From the NCBI RefSeq assembly GCF_000801105.2, contig NC_079512.1, forward strand, positions 1,488,263 to 1,552,262: a DNA stretch of 64,000 nt. Direction: 5' to 3'. This document shows, in pieces, positions 1-12,162 of the stretch. The notes beneath the pieces are model-generated. The model saw only the letters and a program-made list of their open reading frames with translations. It had not been told where the DNA came from and searched no databases. The position numbers and the translations under genes are program-made. The DNA is from Raphanus sativus (Eukaryota > Streptophyta > Magnoliopsida > Brassicales > Brassicaceae). The stretch's first letter is position 1. Each line of letters begins with the position of its first letter.

Positions 1-2279
1 AAGCTATAAGCTGGATAAAGAGTAAGAGATTGGTATTAACCATCATTGTCTTGGCAAGATCCTCGGACTAGAAATATAATCTAAGACGTCCAAAGAATGT
101 GATCAAATAATGCAAAAGCTAGCAGAACTAGATGCCAGACACATTGACCCGAAAGGAAAGAAAATAATGACTAAATGTCATACCAGCTTATGCACCACGA
201 AATTTGATGTCCTAAGAGACACAATCAAGTTGCTACAGAGTCTATACAAGATAGACCAAAGTGTTCCATAAGATAAAGGAACCTCGGATAGAAAGAAATG
301 AATAGGTGCACAGAATGATATAAATCCGAGTTCAAAAGGGAACCAGTCCGGACATGGAGATAAGGCTGGTCAGCTAACCATCTAAGGTACCAGACCATGT
401 AGTTTGGGACGCCAAACTGCAAGGAAATAAAGGTCCTAGATAATGAAATCTCAAATCGATTTGGACATGTCTGGAACACAATGGAACCATACATAAGAGT
501 GTTAACACCACTGATGTATTTACATATAAGAGAACTCATAAAAGAAAGTAGCACTTGAGTATAAGATATAATGCGAGGATCATAAACCCAAGAGAGTACT
601 CACAAAGAATAAAATGGACGTGGGGTTTAAAGTAAAGAAAGATGGACGTATTGGCCATAAAACGCCATCAAGTGATAAAACCAGTGAATGGGTCATGTGA
701 GGACAGTAAACCGTGAGATAAGGACATGGTCACGTGGTCTAAGACGTGCATGTACCTATTTACAGCATTTGAACATAGCTGATTACACAAGGTTACTCAC
801 AGAGACCGAAAAACAGTTTATAAAGAGATATACTCCTATGTGGTGGATGCTACTACTCAGATTCGAAATTGACAAAGGTCTGGTCATAAGTAAGAGATAA
901 AAACGTAGTAAGCAAGCATATGGATCACTGGATCAAATATTATAAAGGTACCACAAAGATGAGAAAAGAAATTCTCAATGAACAGCATTGTTCCTAAGCT
1001 GTTCATGGACTGAGTCATTAAGCAGCTGTATAAGTAAAGGATCTGTCTAAGAACAATCCAATTCAGTCCATACATACTTATAAGAAGTACAAAATCCCTT
1101 GTGTTTGGAACCAGCCTAAAGAGAGGTTGATACAGTTTATTTCTAGATCTCAAAAGATCAGCTATCATGTAGCAGTCCATAGGCACGCCTAGCAAAGGTC
1201 CATACGAACTAAGGACATGGGACTGCATATACAGATATAGCCGTATGAGAGAAGTACCAATCACCATGTGATTGGTCGTGGTCTATGACCCAATGGTCTA
1301 CGGCAAAGGCTTGATAGCAACACACCAACAACATCTTAGACATCCATCAAAGGTTGTGTGTGTGTATAAACAAGATTGATTCTTAAGACTATGTATATAA
1401 GGACTGCAATAACTCATAGCAGAGACCATAGTCGTGGGTATGTGTATGAGATCAGCACGCCCTAAGTAAGATATAAGATGGTCACAGCAAAAAGCGAAGA
1501 GAACCATTATGGTTCACGCCAAAGACCATACCAAATCAAAGACTATGTCCGGCTTCTTTCCGGCCGAATCATCCATGAGAGATGACTAATTTTGTTAACC
1601 CAAAACGTGGTATGACTTTTGAGGTATCAACTATCAGTATGGATAGTACATATGGCAAGAAAGATTGATTGCCAAGAATAAGGTCCGATGAGTGTACTTG
1701 GTTATAGAACCAAAGTCTAATGAGTATGTAAAACTCATTGTAGTAATGATCACTGATCAAGTCATGATCTAAGACACTCATGAGAAAATTATGGACGTGT
1801 ATAGACAAGGTCTATGACACAATATGGATCGACCAGTTCAGTACATTTTCGATAGTACTTAAGAGAAATATCTCACTGTCCATAAACGACCAGGTCATAC
1901 TATAGGACGATCCATAAACACTTATGGATGAGATCCGACCAAGTAAAGTGGTTAGTAGTCTAAGAGACATACGTTTTTGGTCAAGGACCATAATGGTCGA
2001 CCATATTATAAGTTGGACGACATAAGGCACAGTACGTCCAAGTGTTCTTCTGCGAAATTCTAAGAGAAAGAAACACAGACACTCCAAGCTCACTGAATCA
2101 ATATTTACAAGTCCTTACACGGACATCTTCAGTGATGCATTCATCAGGGGGAGTAGTGTGTGTTGTACTCTTTTTCCTTCACCAAGGTTTTGTCCCATTG
2201 GGTTTTCCTGGTAAGGTTTTAATGAGGCAACATGAAGCACACTATGAACTCTGAAACGGTTATGGCGTCCAAGGGGGAG
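1..2279 (+). mobile_element. decayed internal part of a Copia-type LTR retrotransposon
   Basis: No intact gene is readable; every frame is short and broken. The last 160 bases have the layout found just inside the 3' LTR of plant Copia elements: a first G-run at about 2144, then a stretch containing TGTCCCATTGGGTTTTCC and a downstream AATGAGGCAA, and finally a polypurine tract (AAGGGGGAG, 2271-2279) directly against the LTR. The rest is assigned only by position. The hexamer CTAAGA recurs many times in 1-2100 without explanation. The element is cut by the window edge. Confidence 0.45.
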
Positions 2280-2563
2280 TGTTATAAACCATTGGATGGA
2301 CGGCCATAACCGAACCGTACCGGACAGTACCGGGCGGACGTACCGGACATACAATACCGAACCGGACCAGACGCATGAGGAAGAAATGAAGACTTAGACT
2401 TTACCATATTTATGTTTTGTATTAGGATAATACTATTTCCATGTATTTCCTATTTCCTATTGGAAATAGGATCTTTCCATTTATCTATTCCTGGTAACAT
2501 GTATATATATAGATGCCTATTGGCACATCAATAATAAGAAGAAATACAAGTTTTACAACAACA
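2280..2563 (+). mobile_element. 3' LTR of the Copia element
   Basis: Starts TGTTATAAACC straight after the polypurine tract and ends in ACAACA, giving the usual TG...CA ends at about 284 bp. A TATATATATAG box near 2502 fits an LTR promoter, and repeated CCGGAC/ACCGAACC words lie in the first 90 bases. The 5' LTR is outside the window, so LTR identity and age cannot be judged. Confidence 0.7.
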
Positions 2564-3014
2564 TAAATATTTTTTTTCTGTCTTCCAGATAACCAATTAA
2601 TTTGTATATAAATCATTTTATTAATTTAGTATACATTGAATACAGATATACTATTATTTTTACAATTTTTTAATTTGCGTAAAATATATCAAAACACACT
2701 CTTTAAAAATGGAGTATTTGCAATTCAGGTTGACTAAAATTCAGTTTCAGCTATAATTTTTATTAATAAGAAAACATATGATTGGATCTAGTCACAAAAC
2801 ATAACATGAGTTGTACACGAATTTTATCATGACACAATTTTCTTTTATTATTCTTTGTGCAAGGATTTGTCATTATGAAATACTGTTGTATAAAGAGTAA
2901 GAGAAAACAAGTTAGTAGCAAAGCTGTTGTTACCTCTGTGTGTAGTAACCACAAGAAGATTAGCATCATCTCATAAAAAAAATCTACAACTTCTCTCTGT
3001 GTTAGGTGGCTCTG
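2564..3014. other. AT-rich spacer between LTR and LAZ1-like gene
   Basis: No credible coding region. It probably includes the 3' UTR of the minus-strand gene that ends at 3015. Confidence 0.5.
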
Positions 3015-4801
3015 TTAACTTCGCATTCTACTCCACAACCCAGAGACTCTAGACTGGTGATGTCTCTTCCTGCTCCCTCCAAAACCGCTGTCACTCACAC
3101 TCCCACCTTCATAAAGCTTCTCATGAACCTCTGAGAACTCTTTCGTCCATGTACTCATCGGAATCACATACGAATCATCCTTGGTTGTTCTCTTCTTCTT
3201 CTCCTGCTCAAATCTTTTCACGTTTTCAGATATCTGATGGAACGTTCTGTTCACTTTAGCTATCCCTCTTTCGACAGGCTCCACCACGTGAGAAACAGTG
3301 AACCTCATGTCATCAGCAATGATCTCCCCGCTCCCCATCACCACATCACGCACGCTCTGCGGGAAACTCAACCGCTTATCACTCTCATCACGCCTACCGT
3401 ACCTCATCCTAGTCGTTCTCTCGCTGTCTTTAACCTCCTCCGGGTCAGGAGGCGTGTCTATAGAGGCGTAATCCGACATCACCGCCACGTTACGCACGCA
3501 TCTCTCCCCACGCTTGTAAGGCGCCGCTGGAAAGACGTAGAGATGAACCACAGCAGCAACACCCATCTCAATGCAGATGATGTAGTCTTGTATTCTCGTC
3601 TTTAGCTCCTTTGCTAACGACCCTTTGAACAGTCCCATGGAGAAGAGGAACGCAACGATGATACCTTGCCACCAGGTGAGGAATACAATAGACTTGAAGG
3701 TTAAGAACTTGGCCAATGGTTTGATTGGTGCTAGCTTATCTTTGATGACACCGTAGAACTGTACAAGGCAGTACAACGCCCATGTCTGACTGAAGTTCAA
3801 GACTACAGCTAGATATGGATACCCGTAGTTCCATTGGAACTTTCCTTCTCCGTAAACTCCACAGGCTTCAAGGATCATTGCTAATAGAGCACAGATCAGT
3901 TTCAGTATCATCTGAAAGTAGAATTTTAGAGTCAGTTGAGTAAATAGTCGTACCAAAAATCTATGATTAGTAAACATACATATTGAACGATGCCAATTTT
4001 GACAGCGTGATAGAACTGAGGACCAAGATTCCAATCTTTTAGGAAGATGTTCATTGGGAAAGGATGCTCCACAACTCCATAAGTACATGTGCCTTCGAGA
4101 AGAGGAGTGGTCTGGGTGATAACTGTTTGTTGTTCCATGAATTCAATCGTACGTTCTTCTCCATCTGCAGATAAAAAAAAAAAAATACTATTAAAATAAA
4201 GCTAATCCCTTTGTGTGAATTATATTGATGGTTATATGTGAAGAAGCAATTAGTAGTACCAAGGCAAGCAATCAAATATCTCTCAAAGCAGTAGAGAGCA
4301 AAAGCTTCATAACAATCACGAATCACCTCGCAGTTGAAAGCTGCTTCTGAATTCAACAAAGACAGAAACTGACGCGAAGAAAAATCATAAGAAAACTAGA
4401 AATTACCAAAATAAGAAATTAACGTTATATATCAATCATACCGATTCGAGGGCATAAACAGGGACCATGAGAATAAGTCCAATAAGAAACTTCTGCTCCT
4501 GTAATTAAAAAAAAAAAGCTTTCAATTGTATACTGTTCCAAGTATCATTAAGAGCACATGAAAGATGGAGTAACGAACGAACCTCAGGCTGATTGTAAGA
4601 AGCAAGGTGTTCAAAGATGAGATACATAGGGAGGAGGATGGCAACAAGGACGAAAACACTGGCACTCAAGATTGGCCAAGTGAAGGTGTTCTCAGCATCA
4701 GCAACAATGAGGTCAGGAAGCCACATTAACCGGAATCTACTAGAGGACTCTCCCATGGAGAGGATAAAGAAGAGAGAGCAGAGGATTCCCCTCCACTCCA
4801 T
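3015..4801 (-). CDS. LAZ1H1: LAZ1 homologue (DUF300 / organic solute transporter alpha family membrane protein)
   Basis: Five coding exons on the minus strand: 4583-4801, 4442-4498, 4260-4368, 3980-4164, 3015-3911, all with GT/AG borders and phases that join to 488 codons including the stop. The protein starts MEWRG, has an N-terminal hydrophobic segment and several further membrane segments, and a charged cytosolic tail. Family landmarks are visible: FEHLASYNQPE, then NSEAAFNCEVIRDCYEAFALY across exon 3 (quoted in part), and FLTWWQGIIVAFLF in exon 5. Plant LAZ1 proteins act at the vacuolar membrane (brassinosteroid signalling) and LAZ1 was first found in cell-death control. The choice of LAZ1H1 over LAZ1 itself rests on synteny (At1g77220 beside ERF037, SKIP and VPS45). 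Nothing looks broken. A partial copy lies at 12815-13085. Confidence 0.9.
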
Positions 4802-5165
4802 TTAAAAACAAAACAGTGAAAAGCAATCAAGCAAAGTGATCCTCTGCTCCTGTGTTGGATTCAGGAAGACCTGCATTATGAGTAAACAAGATTTGGGTTA
4901 CAATCAAAATCAAATCTTTAGCAACTGTTATATATATTATATACCAAAAACCCCCAAACTCACTCATCCTTTCTTCTTCAAGCTAATGACGATACTCGAT
5001 TTTGATTTTGAATAGAGAAAAGTTGATAAAGCATTACGAGTAAGGAGACGAGAATTGAATTGGGTTACGATCAAAATCGAAACTTTGGGAATCAACAGCC
5101 CAGATAATATAAAATCAAACGCAAAAACCCTAAAATCACAGCAGACCTAATAAAGACGATTCGGC
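4802..5165 (-). promoter_or_regulatory. probable 5' leader and promoter of the LAZ1-like gene
   Basis: Upstream of the minus-strand ATG. It contains telo-box-like AAACCCTAAAATC words near 5128 (read on plus), common in leaders of housekeeping plant genes, and possible leader-intron borders that cannot be fixed without cDNA. Confidence 0.35.
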
Positions 5166-5852
5166 ATGCGACAAAAGGAGCTTCGGATCGGATCAGTTAC
5201 GTTGTTTCAAACGGAGAAACAGAGAGTCACGGTGGGTGGGGTTCGAGGTGGGTCGTATCCAAGAAAAGATTTGAGACTTTTTTCTTTTAATTTAATTTCT
5301 GATTTTGCGCGTTCGTTGTGGGAAGAGGAAGGGAAACTTAACCAGTTTTTTTTTTCCTTCTGATTTTGCTGATGTGTTACTTTCAACATCTATTTAGATT
5401 ATCTGACGTGTCGCATTCTCATTTATATACTTCTTTTGATTTTTTTAAACAAACAAACAACAACAGAAAGTTCTACCTTAGAAAAAAAAATTCATTGATT
5501 CTTTTGAATTTTAAAAGAGTAACAAGTTCTGAAAAGTATATAGTACCAACAATTTTATTTATTTTTCAACATGTTTTTGATTGGACATACTTAGTATATT
5601 ATTACAGTTTCACTAAGTACTTTATTAAATGGAATTATTAAAAAGGAATAAATAAATTAAGAGAAATTACTAAAAAAATTCTACCACGTTCCTAATATCA
5701 TTTTTATGTTTACCTTAACTATGTTTATCATTATTTTTAAAAAGGGTAAATAACAGTTATAATTCTATAGTTAACTAATCTAGACTTATAATTTATAATT
5801 AAGAGGTGAGGTTTATGATCGACCCTAACAAGTAACAACAAATAACATATTA
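5166..5852. other. AT-rich intergenic sequence
   Basis: Short open frames only, without codon bias or family motifs. No gene supported. Confidence 0.4.
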
Positions 5853-6883
5853 CTAGATTTTGACTCGCCCGACCGGGCGGATACTTATTTTCTGTTTTTA
5901 ATTTTTTTGCTTATATTAAATGATAAATTTGTAATATTTACACATAAATCCAGATTGAAAATTAATTTTTGCAGTTATAATAAAATTAAAATTAATAGCT
6001 TAATAAAATATTCTAATATAAAATTTAAATTTCTTAATTAAAATAATATAGAAATGCGTCATATTTTTTTCCAATTCCAAAATTTTAGCATTCCAAATAA
6101 AATAAATTTATAAATACATAAACTATATAAAAAAATTTGGAACTATAATTTCTATCAAAATAAATTTGTTAAAGAAAAATAATTTAGCGCTGTTGTTGTT
6201 TATTTCTAGAGTTTGATCCGTGACTGTATAAATATTTTCTTTCATTTTATTTTTTTTATTTGTATTAATGGTATAATATACATATATATATATATATGTA
6301 AATTAAAATGTATTACATAATTATTAATAGAACATTTTAAAACATAACAATTTTATTTATTACGTTGAATAATTATATTTTGTGATTTTGATCGTCTATT
6401 ATATCATAATGTATCATATAAATAAAACCAATATTCATAACTAATTAGACTGATATTATGAAACATTATACTAATAATATATGAATAAATTATTTTATAT
6501 TTTATTTATATGTTATATAAATTGATTATGATGTGTGATTTTTTATTTTATTATTTATACTAATAAATATTAAAAAACATTTAATATGTTAAAACGAAGT
6601 ATATTGGGAAATCTATTTTTGTAAAGATATGATTAACAAAATCTATTATTTCAATTAAGAAAATACATTAAATGCTCAAATCTATTATTTAAATTGGAAA
6701 AAGACAAACATACTTAAATATAGGTTCAATAAAGACAACTATAATTAAGGAAAATATATTTATAAATCAGAAAAACAACTATAATTAATGAAAATTAATT
6801 TATTACTTCAGTGACATTCTAATGTAAATAACTTTAAAATTTAGGGACATTTCCAAAGTGTACTTCTATTTTAATAATATAGA
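5853..6883 (-). mobile_element. non-autonomous Helitron (complete, 1.03 kb)
   Basis: Read on the minus strand it begins TCTATATTATTAAAATAGAA (5' end at 6883) and ends with hairpin CGCCCG-GT-CGGGCG (plus 5866-5879), then GTCAAAATCTAG at 5853. The flanks are A before the 5' end and T after CTAG, the A/T insertion rule of Helitrons. The interior is AT-rich with no Rep/helicase coding. Confidence 0.85.
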
Positions 6884-6969
6884 TATGATACAAATACAAG
6901 TATCGTTTTGCACGCCGCTTGAAAGGATTAATTTGAGTATCGCTTTGTTCATTTACCCATGTAATTGTT

Positions 6970-7075
6970 TTTTTTTTGTCAACTTGCCATTATATTGAAG
7001 CCCAAAGATAATTCAAGAGTACAAATACTTGACTACCATACACGTGTTACAAATATTACATCAAAAACTACACGC

Positions 7076-7114
<39 letters not shown>

Positions 7115-7905
7115 ACACGCGTAAGATAATCATGAAAGTTCGTACACGTGTTGAAGGAAAGACATGCATCTTGGACAACTTGCTCCGACAGTTTCTCTTG
7201 GCCATCTTCACCGGCGATTTCATCATCTACAATCACCGTCGTAGCTTTTATCTTTTTTCATCAACACCTTTAATGGTTAATTTGTACTTCTGAAATTATC
7301 ACTTCCGCCATAACCATGCTCTTGAATGGAGACTCTTACAAAACTCCAATGATTATAACTGGGAAAGCTCAATCGACTGTTGATGAGATCCTTTATTGGA
7401 CCATCTTCAAACTTGTAGATGCCAATTCTTCTGAACCTCTCGCAAGTCAATCAAAGTAGATCCAAAAAACTCTTACATCCTTTCCATCTGAGAAACTAAA
7501 CTCCTTTGATACTAAACGGAGCAAAATTTAATCTCATAGGAAAAGAAGCTTGAGGATGATTGGAGAAGAAGGGAACTCCAAAACAAGTCACACGGGATAA
7601 ATAATTATTTTCGGAAGGGGCAACTATGAACTATAATCAAACGAAATCAAAGAAAAAAGAAGATATGAAGAACTGCTTCGATCTCGTTTGAAACACAAAC
7701 ACATCAAAAGATCGCCACCGCGAAGATAAGATCGCCAACGGGAAAGAAAGGATTCGCCAAGCGAAGTATATACATCAAAAAACAAAAAGAAAATGGTAAC
7801 CGGCGGTGATAACCACCGGCCACCGAACACGGAGATTGATTTGTGAAGTTTCTAGTGAGATGTCAGAGAGAATAGAGAGAGAAAAATCAACTAACGTGTA
7901 TCTTG
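6970..7905 (-). mobile_element. LINE-type retroposon with 15-bp target-site duplication
   Basis: A poly(T) run at the left (poly(A) tail of a minus-strand insert) and direct repeats ACCCATGTAATTGTT (6955-6969) and ACCCATGTAGTTGTT (7906-7920), one mismatch. The right half encodes, on the minus strand, a Gly/Ser/Leu-rich stretch like the 5' leader of Brassicaceae LINEs; no reverse transcriptase is present, so it is internally deleted or non-autonomous. A pure poly(A) micro-insert sits inside it (7080-7107). Confidence 0.7.
7063..7124. repeat. poly(A) micro-insert between 17-bp direct repeats
   Basis: AAAAACTACACGCGTAA occurs at 7063-7079 and 7108-7124; the 28 bases between are all A. Confidence 0.85.
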
Positions 7906-7920
7906 ACCCATGTAGTTGTT

Positions 7921-8550
7921 ATCACAAAGTTTTCTCGAATAAAAGTCTAAAACGAATTTTGTTATATATTGCTACTTGTAGTAAGTTTTAGTTTATTTTA
8001 CATATGGTGCCATAAAACCGAAGCCTGAACATGTTTTTCTTAAGTTTTGTGTTATTATAATTGTCAACTAAGTTTAAAAAATTTACAAAATATGTAGTTC
8101 GCTATTTCTTTAACTTTTATCTTATATGTATCATACAAAAATATATATTACAAACAAATTTGTATCGAAAATTATTTGTACTAATCAAAACATATAAGAT
8201 ATTCGTAAATATCTAAATATCCACAAATATCTAAATATTTTTCAGATATCTATTTTTCCGAATATCCGTATTTCTCTGAAACAAAACAAATCGAAAAATT
8301 AAATATCCGTAACATACAAACTAAATCACAAATACCTTTAAAAACTCGGATATCCGATCCGTGTTCATCCCTTGTGTTACGTTTCTACTATCTAGCTTAG
8401 ATCAATTCAGGTCATGTTTTCCGTTGAAATCAGAGTCTACTAATTGTGATTTATAAATAATTAAGATCATATAATTGAATACTGAAGTATACTATCTAGT
8501 TAGGACTCACAAAAGCTAGCATGGAATGTACGTAATATCACAACTGTGTT
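7921..8550. other. AT-rich spacer upstream of the F-box duplication
   Basis: Contains degenerate repeats of ATATCCGAATATC type near 8210-8360, a low-complexity signature found beside many Brassicaceae transposons. No gene seen. Confidence 0.4.
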
Positions 8551-8879
8551 AAGGCTTGGTGATTTTAGCGCAGCAAGGAATGGATGCATGCTGTTGGATT
8601 TTCATAAAATGGCAGTTCACATATTTTTATTTTTTAATATTTATTTTATAAGAGTTTCAAAAAAAAAATATATTTATTTTATAATATAAAAAGAAAAATA
8701 AGAAGAATGACTTCATTATGTAATTGATGGCAGCATGGAAACCCTAATCTTACGCACGAGGCACGGGCCTTTAATAACTAGGTTTCATAAAAATTGCCTA
8801 TCTATACAAATATATTTATTAGAGAGAAAACCCTGAGATTCTTTTATTTCTATTAGTTGTGCGGCGTCCGAAAGAAAGA
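8551..8879 (+). promoter_or_regulatory. promoter and leader of F-box copy 1
   Basis: Shares with 10641-10896 and with 14590-14790 a block reading AATTGATGGCAGCATGGAAA followed by CCCTAATCTTACGCACGAG. The AAACCCTAA telo-box and the nearby TACGTAA in the other copies make it a likely core regulatory block, since it is the best conserved part of the non-coding flanks. Confidence 0.55.
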
Positions 8880-10144
8880 ATGATGATGAAGAAGAGGATA
8901 TGCGACCTTCCACCGAAACTGGTCGGGGAGAAGATACTGAGCAAGGTTCCGATAACATCTGTGGGAGAAGTGCGATCCACTTGCAAACTATGGGACCGTT
9001 TAACCAGAGATTGGATTGTGGGTAAGGAAGAAGCGGCAAAGGCAAGGCGGCAGCATCAGTTTTTGGGGTTCGTTACGGTGGATTTCAAGGTTTGTTCATT
9101 GAGATTCCGCAAGGAAGAAGAAGAAGATGTTGATCTATCTATAAAGCAGGTAGGTTACTTAACCAATACGAGGTTAGGGAAGTTTTTCATTGCGAGGGGT
9201 TATTGCTATGCGTCCTCAAGGACGACAAGTCGAAGCTCTTGGCGTGGAACCCTTATTTGGGGCAAACAAGGTCGATCAGTCCCAGACCGGGGGATGATTT
9301 CAACGATCTAGACACTTATCTCTTTGGTTACGACATGAACCATAACCACAAGATCTTGAGGTTTCACGGTTTAGTGTTTGAGATGTATGAATTAAGCTCT
9401 AATTCATGGAGGGTTCTTGATGTCAAACTCCACGACAGCTGGATGGTAAAATACGGAGGTCACCTCATCGTGTCTTTGAAGGGAAATGCTTATTTTCGGG
9501 CTGTGGAGATTACGACGGATGATGTTGAGAACGATGTTATCCTACGTTTTGATTTTACAACCGAGACGTTTGGACTACAACCTCTGCTTCTTCCGTTTCT
9601 CGCTTCGTGTGGTGAAGCTGTGACCCTCTCATCCGTTAGAGACCAAAAGCTAGCCCTGCTACATCAGATAGGTCATGAAAGAATTGAGGCGTTGGAGATT
9701 TGGATCACGACTAAGATTGACGATGAGGCTGTGACCTGGAGCAAGTTCATGAACGTGGATATGAGACCTCTAATTGGTGATCGTTACGTCCGGTTTGACG
9801 AGTACTTTGCGAGCTTCTTCATCATTGGCTCCGACAAGGAGGAGGAAGAGAAAGTCGCTGTGGTATTCGATATGGATGGGTATGAGTTCTGTTTTGAACT
9901 TGTCAGGACCGATCATTACCACACTGCTTTTATCATCGGAGACGGAGAGGAGGGATACTATAAAACTGTGAATCTTGGACTAGCTCCTAATCTCTGGAAA
10001 CCCGATCCTCTCCATAGAGGAGGATATGTTCCTAGTGATTATCGGCCTCAGGTTTATGATCCCCCATTTGTCTGCTCATCTTCTTATCTCCCAAGTTTGG
10101 TGCAACTCAACAACCAACCCCGCAAAAGGAAAGAAAGAGATTGA
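8880..10144 (+). pseudogene. F-box / FBA-type protein, copy 1, frameshifted
   Basis: N-terminal F-box (LPPKLVGEKILSKVPITS... RSTCKLWDRL) followed by an F-box-associated interaction region. The true start is one of the ATGs at 8880-8886; there is no ATG further upstream. Compared with the intact neighbour, GGTAGGTTTACTT has become GGTAGGTTACTT at 9150-9160, a single T lost. This shifts the frame after about 90 residues; the rest of the reading frame (about 9160-10144) is otherwise open and very similar to copy 2. A sequencing error or a segregating allele would look the same. If real, the product is an F-box stub without its substrate-binding part. F-box proteins link substrates to SCF ubiquitin ligases through SKP1/ASK. 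Confidence 0.8.
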
Positions 10145-10640
10145 ATAATACTAGAGGATTCATTCGTTTTCTTTGCAAAAATGGTCAAACATCGTTTAAG
10201 TTTTAATAACTTAGGATTTTAAGTTCCATTTGGCTATTATTTTTAAGATTGGCTTTTAAATATATCAGCTTTTTATTAATTTGTTTTTCCAGCTTCTTTG
10301 CTTTTCTCTTATCTCTCTATAAACACATCTGCATTGGTTTTGAGTTTCTATATATTCTCTCCACGATCCAAGTACCTGTTATATGCGAACCTTCAATAGT
10401 ACACATGTAAAACTTGTACGTTGGGAAGGTAGTTAGTGGCAATAGTTAAGCTTTAAGACTAGTTAAGGTTTACCAAACTCTAACATGTGTCAACTGTTTT
10501 ACTTCCTCGCCAGTCCAAAACAGTTTTATACTTAACAGACCAGACCATCTTGTCACTAGCTATCTTCATGATTTATTGAGTTCAAGAATCTATAAACCGG
10601 ATGCTTCTTTCGGGTTCTTACATTAGTTAACGACCAACAA
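10145..10640. repeat. 3' flank of F-box copy 1, duplicated at 12163-12522
   Basis: Nearly the same as the flank of copy 2. It has about 130 extra bases (about 10395-10530) that copy 2 lacks, so one copy gained or lost a segment after duplication. Confidence 0.7.
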
Positions 10641-10896
10641 CAAGGAATCAATGCATGCTGTTGGATTTTCATAAAATGGCAGTTCACATTTTTATTTTTT
10701 TAATATTTATTTTATAATATAAAAAGAAAAATAAGAAGAATGACTTCATTACGTAATTGATGGCAGCATGGAAACCCTAATCTTACGCACGAGGCACATC
10801 TTATGAAAAATACATAATAATTGCCTATCTATGTAAATATATTTATTAGAGAGAAAGCCCTAGATTCTTTCTACTGTTGAAAAGCCTGGAAGGGAT
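10641..10896 (+). promoter_or_regulatory. promoter and leader of F-box copy 2
   Basis: Same blocks as 8551-8879, with ATTACGTAATTGATGG and the telo-box-like AAACCCTAATC. The sequence between this block and the ATG at 10897 differs from copy 1, so the leaders have diverged while the core block stayed. Confidence 0.55.
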
Positions 10897-12162
10897 ATGA
10901 TGAAGAGGATATGCGACCTCCCACCGGAACTGGTAGGGGCGAAGATACTGAGCAAGGTTCCGATAACATCTCTGGGACAAGTGCGATCTACTTGCAAACT
11001 ATGGGACCGTTTAACCAGAGACTGGATTGTGGGTAAAGAAGCGGCGGCAAGGCAGCAGCAGCATCAGTTTTTGGGGTTCATTACGGTGGATTTCAAGGTT
11101 TGTTCATTGAGATTCCGCAAGGAAGAAGAAGATGTTGATCTATCTATAAAGGAGGTAGGTTTACTTAACCAGTTCGAGATTAGTAAAGTTTTTCATTGCG
11201 ACGGGTTATTGGTATGCGTCCTCAAGGAAGACAGATCGAAGCTCTTGGCGTGGAACCCTTATTTGGGGCAAACAAGGTCCATCAGTCCCAGACCGGGGGA
11301 TGATTTCAACGAACTAGACACTTATCTCTTTGGTTACGACATGAACCGTAACCACAAGATGTTGAGGTTTTACAGTGAGTTTGAGATGTACGAATTTAGC
11401 TCTAATTCATGGAGGGTTCTTGAGGGGGTCACACTCCCCGACAGCTTGATATTAAAATTCGGAGGTCACCGCTACGTGTCTTTGAAGGGAAATGCTTATT
11501 TTCTGGCTCAGGAGATTACGACTGATGATGTTCTTAGAGATGTTATCCTACGTTTTGATTTTACAACGGAGACGTTTGGACTAGAACCTCTGCTTGTTCC
11601 GTTTCTCGCTTTGTGTGATGAAGCTGTGACCCTCTCATCGGTTAGAGACCAAAAGCTAGCCCTGCTACATCAGAAAGGTCAAAGAATGATTGAGGTCTTG
11701 GAGATTTGGATTTCGTCTAAGATTGATCAGCCAAATGCTGCTGCTGTGACCTGGAGCAAGTTCATGAACGTTAATATGAGACCTCTGATTGGTGATCGTT
11801 ACGTCCGGTTTCACGATGAGTTTGCGAGCTTCTTCATCATTGGCGACGACGAGGAGGAAGAGCAAGAGAAAGTCGCTGTGGTATTCGATATGGAGGGGTA
11901 TGAGTTCTGTTTTGAACTTGTCAGGACCGATCATTACCACACTGCTTTTATCATCGGAGACGGCGACGAGGGATACTATAAAACTATGAATCTTGGACAA
12001 GCTCCTAATCTCTGGAAACCCGATCCTCTCCATAGAGGAGGATATGTTCCTAGTGATTATCGGCCTCAGTGGTATGATCCCCCACTTGTGTCCTCATCTT
12101 CTTATCTCCCAAGTTTGGTGCAACTCAACAACCAACCCCGCAAAAGGAAAGAAAGAGATTGA
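10897..12162 (+). CDS. F-box protein with F-box-associated (FBA) domain, copy 2
   Basis: Single-exon gene of 421 codons. Residues about 3-45 form the F-box (ICDLPPELVGAKILSKVP, then RSTCKLWDRL). Residues about 95-330 look like the FBA_1 beta-propeller-like domain (LLAWNPYLGQTRSISPR, LFGYD, SSNSWRVL, GNAYFLA, ILRFDFTTETF). The C-terminus is basic (RKRKERD). Predicted role: substrate receptor of an SCF E3 ligase; the substrate cannot be inferred. It is the only open copy of this tandem pair. Such lineage-specific F-box genes turn over quickly in Brassicaceae. There is no counterpart at this position that I recall in Arabidopsis, so this looks like a local gain. Confidence 0.88.
   Translation: MMKRICDLPPELVGAKILSKVPITSLGQVRSTCKLWDRLTRDWIVGKEAAARQQQHQFLGFITVDFKVCSLRFRKEEEDVDLSIKEVGLLNQFEISKVFHCDGLLVCVLKEDRSKLLAWNPYLGQTRSISPRPGDDFNELDTYLFGYDMNRNHKMLRFYSEFEMYEFSSNSWRVLEGVTLPDSLILKFGGHRYVSLKGNAYFLAQEITTDDVLRDVILRFDFTTETFGLEPLLVPFLALCDEAVTLSSVRDQKLALLHQKGQRMIEVLEIWISSKIDQPNAAAVTWSKFMNVNMRPLIGDRYVRFHDEFASFFIIGDDEEEEQEKVAVVFDMEGYEFCFELVRTDHYHTAFIIGDGDEGYYKTMNLGQAPNLWKPDPLHRGGYVPSDYRPQWYDPPLVSSSSYLPSLVQLNNQPRKRKERD

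Noticed and set aside
1..2100. Several minus-strand frames of 70-127 codons in the first 2 kb
   Set aside because: No family motif or codon bias; they lie in decayed retrotransposon DNA.
2763..2969. Hydrophobic 68-codon minus-strand frame
   Set aside because: AT-rich spacer next to the LAZ1 3' UTR; no supporting feature.
3237..3605. 122-codon plus-strand frame
   Set aside because: Antisense shadow of LAZ1 exon 5.
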